Source: Microlunatus lacustris
GTDB lineage: Bacteria > Actinomycetota > Actinomycetes > Propionibacteriales > Propionibacteriaceae
Direction: 5' to 3'
DNA length: 64,000 nt
Assembly: GCA_039527025.1 (NCBI GenBank)
Contig: BAAAJN010000002.1
Location: 356,746-420,745, forward strand
Shown here: piece by piece, positions 51,020 through 58,659 of the stretch
How positions within the stretch are numbered: the stretch's first letter is position 1
How the letters are laid out: each line of letters begins with the position of its first letter
Notes under the pieces: model-generated
Told to the model about the DNA's origin: nothing
Database searches by the model: none
Seen by the model: only the letters and a program-made list of their open reading frames with translations
Position numbers and translations under genes: made by a program

Positions 51020-52390
51020 ATGAGCAGCCCCATCCGGACCTTCCTGCTGCTGGGCGCCAGCGGCGACCTGGCGGGGCGGCTGCTGCTGCCGGCGCTGGGC
51101 CAGCTGCTGGAGGTCGAGCCCGACCGGCGCGAGCTGGAGCTGGTCGGCGCCGGCGCGGAGGACTGGGACGACGCCACCTGGCAGGACCGGGTCCGCAGCT
51201 CCCTGGAGGCGGCCGGGGTCTCCAGCGCCACGCTGGACGCGGTGCTCGCCCGCACCCGGTACCAGCAGGCCGACGTCACCGACACGGCCGCCCTCGCGGA
51301 GCTGATCGCCTCCTGCGCCGCGCCGCCCGCGCTCTACTTCGCTCTGCCCCCGGCGGTCACGGTGCGGGCCTGCACGGCGCTGCTCGAGGTGGAGCTGCCC
51401 GAGGACACCCTGCTGGTGCTGGAGAAGCCCTTCGGCACCGACCAGGCGAGCGCCGCGGAGCTCAACCGGCTGCTGACCCGGCTGGTGCCCGAAGGCCAGG
51501 TCCACCGGGTCGACCACTTCCTCGGCCGTTCCACCGTGTTCAACCTGATCGGACTCCGGTTCGCCAACCGGCTGTTCGAGCCCGTCTGGAACAACCTCCA
51601 CGTCGAGCGGGTCGACATCGTCTTCGACGAGCAGCTCGCCCTGGAGAACCGCGCCCGCTACTACGACTCCGCCGGCGCCCTGGCGGACATGATCCAGAGC
51701 CATCTGCTCCAGGTGCTGGCCCTGGTGGCGATGGAGCCGCCGGCGACGGTGGACGCGGTCGACCTGCGCGACGCCAAGGCGCAGGTGCTGCGGGCCTGCC
51801 GGGTGCAGGGCGGCGACCCGGCCGCCGCGGGACGCCGCGCCCGCTACACCGCCGGGGACGTCGACGGCCGGCGGGTCCCCGACTACGCGGCCGAACCGGG
51901 AGTGGAGCCGGCCCGCGGCACCGAGACGCTGGCCGAGCTCGTGGTGGAGATCGACAACCACCGCTGGGCCGGCGTGCCCTTCCGGCTGCGTTCGGGCAAG
52001 GCGCTCCGGGCGAAGCGCAAGGAGGTGCTGGTGACCTTCAAGCCCGTCTCGCACCTGCCGGTCGGTCTCCAGGGAGACGCGCGGGCCGACCACCTGCGGC
52101 TGGTGATGGGGCCCGACCAGATCACTCTCGGGCTCACCGTCAACGGCCCCGACGACCCGCTGGAGCTGGACCACGTGGACCTCGACGTGGAGCTCGGCGC
52201 GGGTCGGCTGCCACCCTACGGGGAGGTGCTGGCCGGGATGCTCGACGGCGACCCGCTGCTCTCGGTCCGCGGTGACACCGCCGAGCAGTGCTGGCGGATC
52301 GTCGACCCGGTCCTGCGGGCCTGGCGCTCGGGCGAGGTCCCGCTGGAGGAGTACCCGGCCGGCACCGACGGTCCGACGGGCTGGGCCTGA
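51020..52390 (+). CDS. Glucose-6-phosphate dehydrogenase-like protein (divergent active-site Lys)
   Basis: A 456-residue enzyme of the G6PDH fold: GASGDLAGR (12-20, NADP binding), EKPFGTD (Lys136), and the substrate motif RVDHFLGRSTVFN (163-175). The canonical motif is DHYLGKE; here His166 is kept but the substrate-binding Lys is replaced by Arg170 and the following Glu by Ser. C-terminal SGALADMIQSHLLQVLA region and FRLRSGKALRAKRKEV are typical. Many actinobacteria carry such a second G6PDH-like protein. No opcA, pgl or tal lies beside it. The activity may be altered or on another hexose phosphate. ATG 51020. Confidence 0.85.
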   Translation: MSSPIRTFLLLGASGDLAGRLLLPALGQLLEVEPDRRELELVGAGAEDWDDATWQDRVRSSLEAAGVSSATLDAVLARTRYQQADVTDTAALAELIASCAAPPALYFALPPAVTVRACTALLEVELPEDTLLVLEKPFGTDQASAAELNRLLTRLVPEGQVHRVDHFLGRSTVFNLIGLRFANRLFEPVWNNLHVERVDIVFDEQLALENRARYYDSAGALADMIQSHLLQVLALVAMEPPATVDAVDLRDAKAQVLRACRVQGGDPAAAGRRARYTAGDVDGRRVPDYAAEPGVEPARGTETLAELVVEIDNHRWAGVPFRLRSGKALRAKRKEVLVTFKPVSHLPVGLQGDARADHLRLVMGPDQITLGLTVNGPDDPLELDHVDLDVELGAGRLPPYGEVLAGMLDGDPLLSVRGDTAEQCWRIVDPVLRAWRSGEVPLEEYPAGTDGPTGWA

Positions 52391-52393
52391 GCC

Positions 52394-53131
52394 TCAGGCG
52401 TTGGTGCGGCGGGCCAGCGCGACGGCCTCGGCCAGCCCTCCCGCCCACATCTCGCCGTGCCCGGGCAGCACGTGCTCGACGTCGAGTTCGGTGAGCGGGG
52501 CCAGCGAGGCCCGCGCCTGGTCGGTGTCGTGGGTGGCCGACGGGGCGATGATCCGCGGGCCGCGGCGGCCGTTGTAGGGGTCCAGGGTGACCAGGGCGTC
52601 GCCGGTGATCAGCGCCCGGCGCCCCGGCAGGTGCAGCACCACCTCGCCGTCGGTGTGCCCTGGCGTGTGCACGACCACCATCTCGCCGGGCAGCGGCAGT
52701 GGACCGGGTAGCAGCGGGTGGTCGGACTCGACACCCGGCACCCGGAGGGCGCCGGCGGCCACCATGGCCGCGAGCACCGGCAGCCCGCGCGGGTGCGTCA
52801 GCGGGTGCACCAGCCGCGGCTGCTGCGGACGGTACCGGTAGGGGTGCCGGACGAGGTGGTGGTCGTCCGGGTGCGCCCAGACCGGCACCCCGTGGCGCTG
52901 CTGCAGCTGCCGGGCGAACCCGACGTGGTCGAAGTGCCCGTGGGTGATGACCAGCCCCCGGACCTCGTCGACGCGGCGACCGACCAGGCCGAGCGCGCGC
53001 TCCACCGACGACCAGGTGGAGGGGAACCCGGCGTCCACCAGCGTCACCCCGTCGTCGCCCTCCACCAGGTAGCAGTTGGTGTGGGCGTGCGTGACGGCGT
53101 GCACCCCCTCGACCACGTCCAGGGCGATCAT
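52394..53131 (-). CDS. Metallo-beta-lactamase-fold hydrolase
   Basis: A 245-residue MBL-fold protein with the metal motif THGHFDHVG (about 63-71), PGHTDGE (His about 149), GDALVTLDPYN and the final His in LPGHGEMW. Family members include glyoxalase II, quorum-quenching lactonases and persulfide dioxygenases; nothing here decides between them. ATG 53131 overlaps the esterase stop as ATGA, so both are co-translated; its stop is three bases from the convergent G6PDH-like gene. Confidence 0.88.
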   Translation of the reverse strand: MIALDVVEGVHAVTHAHTNCYLVEGDDGVTLVDAGFPSTWSSVERALGLVGRRVDEVRGLVITHGHFDHVGFARQLQQRHGVPVWAHPDDHHLVRHPYRYRPQQPRLVHPLTHPRGLPVLAAMVAAGALRVPGVESDHPLLPGPLPLPGEMVVVHTPGHTDGEVVLHLPGRRALITGDALVTLDPYNGRRGPRIIAPSATHDTDQARASLAPLTELDVEHVLPGHGEMWAGGLAEAVALARRTNA

Positions 53132-53937
53132 GCCGCGGCCCCCGCCGCGGAGGTCTGGCGCACCTCGGCGAAGAAGGCGAGCGCCTCGACGATGCCCGCG
53201 TCCCAGAGACCCCACTCGTGCTCGCCGGGCGGGAAGGTGGTGGTCACCGCGACGCCGGCCTCGGCGCAGACGGCGACGAAGGTGTGGTTGCCGGGGAGCA
53301 GGACGTCCTCGGTGCCGCAGCTCACGTGCAGGGCCGGCAGGCCGGCCGGGTCGGCCCGGCGGACCAGCTGCAGCAGGTCGTCGTCGGGGCCCACCGCCTG
53401 CTCGGGGCCGAAGACCCGGCGGAACATCCGCCGGTCCGGCGAGGCGGGGGCGTCGTCGCGGGTGACCCGGGCCGCGAGGTCGAGCACCCCGGACAGGCTC
53501 GCGGCCGCGGCGAAGCGGTGGGGCTGGCGCAGCGCCAGCTTGACCGCGCCGTAGCCGCCCATCGAGAGCCCGGCCACGAAGGTGTCCTCCCGCGCCGTCG
53601 ACACCCGGAAGAAGCGGGAGACCAGCGCCGGCAGCTCCTCGCTGACGAAGGTCCAGAACGCTCCGCCGTCGTGCTCGTCGGTGTAGAAGCTGCGGTGCAC
53701 CTGCGGCATCACCACCGCCCAGCCCAGCTCGGACACGTAGCGCTCGATGGAGGTGCGGCGGAGCCAGGTCGTGTCGTCGTCGCTCAGCCCGTGCAGCAGG
53801 TAGAGCACCGGGGGCGGCGCGCTGCCGGCCTGACCGGTCATCCCGACCTTGGTGGTCGTCGGCTGGGGCAGCAGCACCGTCATCGACGTGCTCAGGGCCA
53901 GGGCGTCGGAGTAGAAGTCGCAGCGCAGGTGGGCCAT
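53128..53937 (-). CDS. Antigen-85/esterase-D-type alpha/beta-hydrolase
   Basis: A 269-residue esterase D-like hydrolase. The nucleophile elbow GLSMGGYGA (about 127-135), oxyanion segment LYLLHGLSDDDTTW and a catalytic His in GEHEWGLWDAG are present. The fold matches antigen 85/S-formylglutathione hydrolase-type proteins. There is no signal peptide, so it is cytoplasmic. ATG 53937 is preferred over 54015 because GGGAGGAT lies upstream. Coupled with the MBL gene, the pair may detoxify or recycle an ester or thioester; this is inference. Confidence 0.88.
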   Translation of the reverse strand: MAHLRCDFYSDALALSTSMTVLLPQPTTTKVGMTGQAGSAPPPVLYLLHGLSDDDTTWLRRTSIERYVSELGWAVVMPQVHRSFYTDEHDGGAFWTFVSEELPALVSRFFRVSTAREDTFVAGLSMGGYGAVKLALRQPHRFAAAASLSGVLDLAARVTRDDAPASPDRRMFRRVFGPEQAVGPDDDLLQLVRRADPAGLPALHVSCGTEDVLLPGNHTFVAVCAEAGVAVTTTFPPGEHEWGLWDAGIVEALAFFAEVRQTSAAGAAA

Positions 53938-54012
53938 GGGCCGATCCTCCCCCACCGGCCGCCGCCGGTGCCGCCGGGTCGGCGCCGCACCGGCGCCGTC
54001 GGAGCCGGCTGG

Positions 54013-54018
54013 CACACT
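54013..54018 (+). promoter_or_regulatory. Putative -10-like CACACT box before the photolyase-like gene
   Basis: CACACT in a GGCACACT context, six bases before GTG 54025. The DUF2256 gene has the same sequence at the same distance (58282-58287). Confidence 0.4.
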
Positions 54019-54024
54019 CGCCAG

Positions 54025-55251
54025 GTGCCTCGACTGCCGTCACCGCCCGCCCCCGACCCGCACTCCGACGCCACGACGGCCTGGGTGGCCGAGCACCTGG
54101 GCGACCTGACCCTGGAGGGACCGGACGGCGTCGCGGCCGGAGCCTTCCGCGGGGGCCAGGCCGCGGCCGACGCCGCCCTGGCGGCGCTCGACGTGACCCG
54201 CTACGCGCGCCGGCGCAGCACCGTGCTGCCGGTCTCGGCCCGCGGCGCCAGCCGGATGTCGCCCTACCTGCGGCACGGCCTGCTGACCCTGCCCGCGGTC
54301 TGGACCGCGGTCCGCTCGGCCCCGGAGGACGACCGGCGGCGCTACCGCGACGAGCTGCTGTGGGCCGAGTACGCCCGGCACCTCTACGCCCGGGTGGGAT
54401 CGGCCAACGGGCGCGCCCTCCGGCGGGAGCAGCCGACCGCTGGCGCCGCCAGCTGGTCGGGCGAGCCGTGGCCCTCGGAGATGGCCTGCATGGCCGCGGT
54501 GACCGAGGAGCTGCACCGCGACGGCTGGGTGGTCAACCAGACCCGGATGTGGCTGGCCTCGCAGTGGACGGTGCGGGCCGGAGCGGACTGGCGGGTGGGC
54601 GAGCAGGCCATGTACGCGCACCTGCTCGACGGGTCGCGGGCGGCCAACCGGCTGGGCTGGCAGTGGACGACGGGCACCGGCAGCGGCAAGGCCTACGGCT
54701 TCAGCCGGTGGCAGGTGGAGAAGCGGGCGCCGGCGCTGTGCCGACGCTGCCCGGTGGCCGACCGGTGCCCGATCCAGGACTGGCCGGACGCCCCGTTGGG
54801 AGCAGCGGTCGACGGCCCGGACCTGGGCCGCGGACCCGTCCCGGCCGGGCCGGCGCAGGTCGACGGTGGCGACGCGGAGCAGGTGTGGCTGACGGCGGAG
54901 TCGCTCGGCGACGACGACCCGGCCCTGGCCGCGGACCCGGCCCGACCGGCGGTGTTCGTCTTCGACGAGCCGCTGCTGCGCCGGCTGCAGCTCTCCGGCA
55001 AGCGCCTGGTCTTCCTGGCCGAGACCCTCGGCGATCTCGCGGCCCGGCGGCCGCTGGAGGTCCGGCGGGGTGATGTGGCCGAGGAGCTGGGAGGCCGGTC
55101 GCTGGCCACGACCTGGGCACCGGTGCCCGGGTGGGCGCGGCGGGCGGCGGTGCTGCAGCCCGCGGAGGTGCACCCGTGGCCCTGGCTGGCCCGGCCGCGG
55201 ACCAGCAGCCTGCGCTCCTTCAGCGCGTGGCGCAAGGACCTGCGGGTCTGA
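54025..55251 (+). CDS. Photolyase/cryptochrome-like FAD-domain protein, apparently with permuted domains and a candidate Fe-S site
   Basis: A 408-residue protein with parts of the photolyase family in an unusual order. Residues 30-235 read as the helical FAD-binding domain: SRMSPYLRHGLL (78-87), LLWAEYARHLY (111-121), NQTRMWLASQWTVRAGADWR (171-190) and AANRLGWQWTTGTGSG (207-221). After a linker, residues 308-408 resemble the Rossmann antenna domain normally at the N-terminus (RLVFLAETLGDLAARR 327-342, LEVRRGDVAEEL 344-355). Between them is C239-x2-C242-x5-C248; with Cys155 this gives four cysteines spaced much like the Fe-S ligands of PhrB-type photolyases. GTG 54025. DNA repair or photoreception is possible. 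Confidence 0.75.
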   Translation: MPRLPSPPAPDPHSDATTAWVAEHLGDLTLEGPDGVAAGAFRGGQAAADAALAALDVTRYARRRSTVLPVSARGASRMSPYLRHGLLTLPAVWTAVRSAPEDDRRRYRDELLWAEYARHLYARVGSANGRALRREQPTAGAASWSGEPWPSEMACMAAVTEELHRDGWVVNQTRMWLASQWTVRAGADWRVGEQAMYAHLLDGSRAANRLGWQWTTGTGSGKAYGFSRWQVEKRAPALCRRCPVADRCPIQDWPDAPLGAAVDGPDLGRGPVPAGPAQVDGGDAEQVWLTAESLGDDDPALAADPARPAVFVFDEPLLRRLQLSGKRLVFLAETLGDLAARRPLEVRRGDVAEELGGRSLATTWAPVPGWARRAAVLQPAEVHPWPWLARPRTSSLRSFSAWRKDLRV

Positions 55252-55271
55252 CGTCCGCGGGGGTCCGGTGC

Positions 55272-55303
55272 CCCGACCTCCCGGTGGCCGCCGGGTGGTC
55301 GGG
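55272..55303. terminator. Bidirectional hairpin between photolyase-like and PPOX genes
   Basis: A 13-bp stem with one mismatch (CCCGACCTCCCGG with CCGGGTGGTCGGG) around a six-base loop lies in the 72-base gap between convergent stops. Confidence 0.6.
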
Positions 55304-55323
55304 ACGCCGACGACGCTCGCGGG

Positions 55324-55809
55324 TCAGAGCTGGACGGTCTCGTTCTCCGAGCCCTCGTAGCGCTGGCCCGTCGTCTTGGCCTTGACGAAGCTGAGCAGCG
55401 AGGCGACGGTGCCGCCCGGGGTGTCCCAGTACTCACCGGTGTGGCCCTCGACCTTGATCAGGACCACGCTGGGGTCCTCCGGACCCTGCGGCAGCCAGGC
55501 CTCCACCCAGGAGTTCCACAGCTGCTTGGCCTTGGCCACGTCATCGACCACCTGGGCGTCACCGTCGATCGAGATCCAGGTGTCGTTGGAGCTCAGGGTG
55601 ACCCCGACGTGCGGCCGCGCCGCGATGTGCGCCACCACGCTCGAGCTGCGCTCGGCGAAGAACCAGAGGTCGCTGTCGTCCTCGACGTGCTGGGCGGACA
55701 TCGGCCGGCTGACGTAGTGGCCCTCGTCGTCGGTGGTGGTGAACATCGCGATCTTGATGTCCTTGGCCAGGTCGACCAGCTTGGCCGCGCCGTGCTTGTC
55801 GTCGCTCAT
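55324..55809 (-). CDS. General-stress-protein-26-like flavin/pyridoxamine oxidase-fold protein
   Basis: A 161-residue protein of the PPOX split-barrel (DUF385/YwmF/GSP26) type: KIAMFTTTDDEGHYVSRPM, DLWFFAERSS, VGVTLSSNDTWISIDG and AWLPQGPEDPSVVLIKVEG. Such proteins bind FMN, F420 or none and are induced by general stress. ATG 55809 has the strong ribosome-binding site GGAGGAGAGGAAG. It is convergent with the photolyase-like gene across a hairpin. Cofactor choice is uncertain. Confidence 0.85.
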   Translation of the reverse strand: MSDDKHGAAKLVDLAKDIKIAMFTTTDDEGHYVSRPMSAQHVEDDSDLWFFAERSSSVVAHIAARPHVGVTLSSNDTWISIDGDAQVVDDVAKAKQLWNSWVEAWLPQGPEDPSVVLIKVEGHTGEYWDTPGGTVASLLSFVKAKTTGQRYEGSENETVQL

Positions 55810-55903
55810 CAGCTTCCTCTCCTCCGGCGGGTGCCGGTCGGCACCCACGTGTCCTCCGAGCCTGCCACGACGTCCGACAGGGTCCAGCGGAGGGCCCGAC
55901 CGC

Positions 55904-57352
55904 TCAGCGGTCGAGCCGACCCACCCGGCGACGGACCTTGGCCGCGCGCCGTCGCTCCTGCGCCAGCAGCAGCCCGTAGGTGAAACCGTTGCGCCCGCGG
56001 CGGCTGCCGGCCGCCGCGCCGGCCCGCAGCAGGAAGGTCGCGCTGACCACGCTGTCCTGGTGCTCGCCGAGCAGCGTCTGCAGCTCCTCGGCCCGCCGGG
56101 CGTGCTGAGCCGCCCGCGGCCAGGCGGGCTCGGCCAGCTCCGCGGCGTACCGCGCACGCTTCGCCGCCTTGCGGGCCCGGTGCAGCGCCTCCTCCTGCTG
56201 CGGACCCGGCTCCTCACGGGCGGCCCGGCGCATCCGTCGACGCGCAGTCCGCGAGGCCGCCCTCACGTAGGCCTGGACGCCGTCCGCCGGCTCGGAGGCA
56301 CCCTCGAGGAAGGGCGGCTCGGTGCGCCAACGGGTCAGCGTCTCCAGCAGGGCCAGCAGGCGAGGACCCGGCAGCTCCGCCTCGGCCCGCCGCAGGTGCT
56401 CGGCCCGCTCGCGGCCCAGGGTGGCGTCGACGTCGGCGGCCACCGGCCCGAGGACGAGCTCGGGCGGCAGGGCCGCGAGCTGCCCGGCGAGCCGGGTAGC
56501 CAGCACCTCGCGGTCGCGCACCTCGCCCAGCAGTCCGGCCCACCACACCAGCTCGTCCTCGAGCCGCTGGACGGGCTCCGGGTCGAGCAGGTCGGCGAAG
56601 ACGCGGAGCGTGCTGCGGAGTCGACGGATCGCCACCCGGGTGCGGTGCACCCGCGGCTCCCCCAGCCGCAGGGCGAGGTCGCCCCGGGCGATCTGCTCGC
56701 ACTGGACGGCCACGTAGCGGCCGACGAGGTCGGCCAGGGTCTGCGTCCCGGGGGCAGCGGGCGGGGCGACCAGCCCGAGCGCCCGCTCCAGGGGACCTGG
56801 CCCTTCCGTCGGGCGCGCCCCCGCCGCGCGGAGCCGCGCGAGGACCAGGCTCGTCGTGTCGCCGTCGTCCCCCGGGCGGACGGCCAGCGTCCGCCAGTGG
56901 TCCAACCGGCTCACGTGCCCCAGCGTGGTGCTGCTGACCCGCTCGTCCACCACCTCGACCAGGAGCCGGTCGTCGGCCCCGACCAGTCGCGTCAGCGTCT
57001 GCTGCGTGCTGACGTCGGCGACGGGGCCCAGCGGCTGCCCGCGCGTCAGCCCGAGCGAGGCGGCGCTGAGCGCTCCGGGTGGGGACCCCGCCCGGGATCG
57101 GCTCGACAGCTCGGCCGGGGTGCTGCCCTCGGGCAGCCTCAGCAGCCACCCGGTCTCGACGGGTCCTGACCGGCGCCGCAGGCTGGCTCCGGCGGCGGCG
57201 AGGTCACCGTCGGCGGTGTCCAGGTAGTTGTCGGTGAGCGTGTGCTGGCGCACCTCGACCGCGCCGCCCGGTCCCGCCAGATCGGTCAGGTCCGGCAGCA
57301 GGAGGTCGTCCGGGACGCTCAGCGCCGGTCGTGGGTGCGTGCGGGTCACCAT
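55904..57352 (-). CDS. CYTH-CHAD domain protein lacking the ExExK motif
   Basis: A 482-residue protein with an N-terminal CYTH/triphosphate-tunnel domain (about 1-190) and a C-terminal CHAD domain (about 210-480), a helical His-rich fold that binds polyphosphate (VHRTRVAIRRLRSTLRVF, RDREVLATRLA, ALHRARKAAKRARYAAEL). CYTH-CHAD proteins normally start EIERKF; here the N-terminus reads THPRPALSVPDDLLLPD, with no ExExK. The catalytic activity is therefore doubtful, while polyphosphate binding is likely. ATG 57352 is the only start supported by the frame. Confidence 0.85.
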   Translation of the reverse strand: MVTRTHPRPALSVPDDLLLPDLTDLAGPGGAVEVRQHTLTDNYLDTADGDLAAAGASLRRRSGPVETGWLLRLPEGSTPAELSSRSRAGSPPGALSAASLGLTRGQPLGPVADVSTQQTLTRLVGADDRLLVEVVDERVSSTTLGHVSRLDHWRTLAVRPGDDGDTTSLVLARLRAAGARPTEGPGPLERALGLVAPPAAPGTQTLADLVGRYVAVQCEQIARGDLALRLGEPRVHRTRVAIRRLRSTLRVFADLLDPEPVQRLEDELVWWAGLLGEVRDREVLATRLAGQLAALPPELVLGPVAADVDATLGRERAEHLRRAEAELPGPRLLALLETLTRWRTEPPFLEGASEPADGVQAYVRAASRTARRRMRRAAREEPGPQQEEALHRARKAAKRARYAAELAEPAWPRAAQHARRAEELQTLLGEHQDSVVSATFLLRAGAAAGSRRGRNGFTYGLLLAQERRRAAKVRRRVGRLDR

Positions 57353-57424
57353 CGGCGTCCGGTCCTGTCTGATCTGGCTGGTCGGGTCGGGTCGGCGTCG
57401 CGCCGGTCGGGGTGCGGCGCGGTG

Positions 57425-58213
57425 TCAGGAGCGGGCGAGGCCGTCGACGGCCTCGACCTGCTCCACCGTCAGCGGCACCCGGGCGGCTTCGGCGTTGGCC
57501 ACGATGCGTTCGGGACGGGTCGACTTGGGGATGACGACGAAGCCGTGGGCGACGTGCCAGGCGATGACCACCTGCGCCGGGGCGACGCCGTGGGCCTGCG
57601 CCACCTCGCCGAGCACCGGGTCGTCGAGGTCGGTGGCCTTGAGCGGGCTGTACCCCTCGAGCACCACGCCGCGCTCGCGCAGGCCGTCCACCTCCGCCGC
57701 GTCGTAGAGCAGCGGTCCCCACTTGATCTGGTTGACCGCAGGTGCGACCCCGACGGCGCGGGTGATCTCGTCGATCTGGTCGAGGGAGTAGTTGCTGACC
57801 CCGACGCTGGTGACCAGGCCGTCCTGCTGGGCCTGGACCACCTCCTGCCAGACCTCGGGTGCCGCCTGCCCGCCGGGCGGCCAGTGCACCAGCCACAGGT
57901 CGACGTGGTCCAGGCCCAGCTTGGTCAGGCTCTCCTCGATCGTCTGCCGCTCCCGGCCACCGTGGTCGGGCGGCAGCTTGGTGGTGACGAACACCTCGTC
58001 CCGGGCGAGTCCGGCGGTCGCCAGGGCACGGCCGATGCCGGCCTCGTTGCCGTACCCGGTCGCGGTGTCGAGGTGGCGGTACCCCGCCTCGAGGGCGCTG
58101 CCGACCGCCGCCGTCACGTCGTCGTCGCTGATCTGCCAGGTGCCGAAGCCCAGCAGGGGCATGGACACCGGTCCCAGGGAGACCGCCGGCAGGCCGTAGT
58201 GCTCGTCGCTCAT
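57425..58213 (-). CDS. Aldo/keto reductase
   Basis: A 262-residue NADPH-dependent aldo/keto reductase of the 2,5-diketo-gluconate reductase group. The tetrad is complete: Asp49 and Tyr54 (HLDTATGYGNE), Lys79 (TTKLPPD) and His110 (WLVHWPPG); the NADP-binding segment FVVIPKSTRPERI is near 228-240. ATG 58213 is chosen over the longer frame. It reduces aldehydes or ketones, possibly lipid-peroxidation products in this stress-rich block; the substrate is unknown. It is divergent from the DUF2256-DUF3253 gene. Confidence 0.93.
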   Translation of the reverse strand: MSDEHYGLPAVSLGPVSMPLLGFGTWQISDDDVTAAVGSALEAGYRHLDTATGYGNEAGIGRALATAGLARDEVFVTTKLPPDHGGRERQTIEESLTKLGLDHVDLWLVHWPPGGQAAPEVWQEVVQAQQDGLVTSVGVSNYSLDQIDEITRAVGVAPAVNQIKWGPLLYDAAEVDGLRERGVVLEGYSPLKATDLDDPVLGEVAQAHGVAPAQVVIAWHVAHGFVVIPKSTRPERIVANAEAARVPLTVEQVEAVDGLARS

Positions 58214-58281
58214 GCGCTCACCGTAGCGACCGCCTCCGACAGTTCCGGAGGCGCTGCCGGGTGGGTGGGCATCGAGCCGGG

Positions 58282-58287
58282 CACACT
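58282..58287 (+). promoter_or_regulatory. Putative -10-like CACACT box before the DUF2256-DUF3253 gene
   Basis: CACACT six bases before GTG 58294, in the same GCACACT-N6-GTG arrangement as the photolyase-like gene. Confidence 0.4.
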
Positions 58288-58293
58288 GGCCGG

Positions 58294-58656
58294 GTGCCCC
58301 CACCCAGCAAGCCGTGCCGGTCCTGCGGCCGCCGCATCACCTGGCGCAAGAAGTGGGAGCGGGACTGGGACCAGGTGGTCTACTGCAGCGCCCGCTGCCG
58401 CTCCCGCGGGGTCACCGACGTCGACCGGCAGCTGGAGGAGCGTCTGCGCTCCCTGATCCGCGCGGCCCCGCGCGGAGTCGGGGACGTCGAGGTGGCCCGC
58501 GCGGTCGACGCCCAGGACTGGCAGGCCCAGGTCGAGCCGGTGCGGCGCGCGGCCCGGCGGCTGGTCGCCGCGGGCGAGGCCGAGATCGTCCAGGGCGGCC
58601 GGGTGGTCGACGGCTCCACCGCCGCCGGGCCGGTCACCGTCCGCCGGGCCCGCTGA
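58294..58656 (+). CDS. DUF2256-DUF3253 fusion protein
   Basis: A 120-residue protein. Residues 5-40 hold a zinc-ribbon-like DUF2256 module with four cysteines (CRSCGRRITWRKKWERDWD then YCSARCR), and the C-terminal part (about 45-115) reads like DUF3253, a small winged-helix-type domain (LEERLRSLIRAAPRGVGDVE, then VRRAARRLVAAGEAEIVQGG). DUF2256 genes are frequent neighbours of cryptochrome/photolyase genes in other bacteria. GTG 58294 with a CACACT box upstream. Function is unknown; a DNA-binding or accessory role to the photolyase-like gene 3 kb away is inferred. Confidence 0.8.
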   Translation: MPPPSKPCRSCGRRITWRKKWERDWDQVVYCSARCRSRGVTDVDRQLEERLRSLIRAAPRGVGDVEVARAVDAQDWQAQVEPVRRAARRLVAAGEAEIVQGGRVVDGSTAAGPVTVRRAR

Positions 58657-58659
58657 GCC

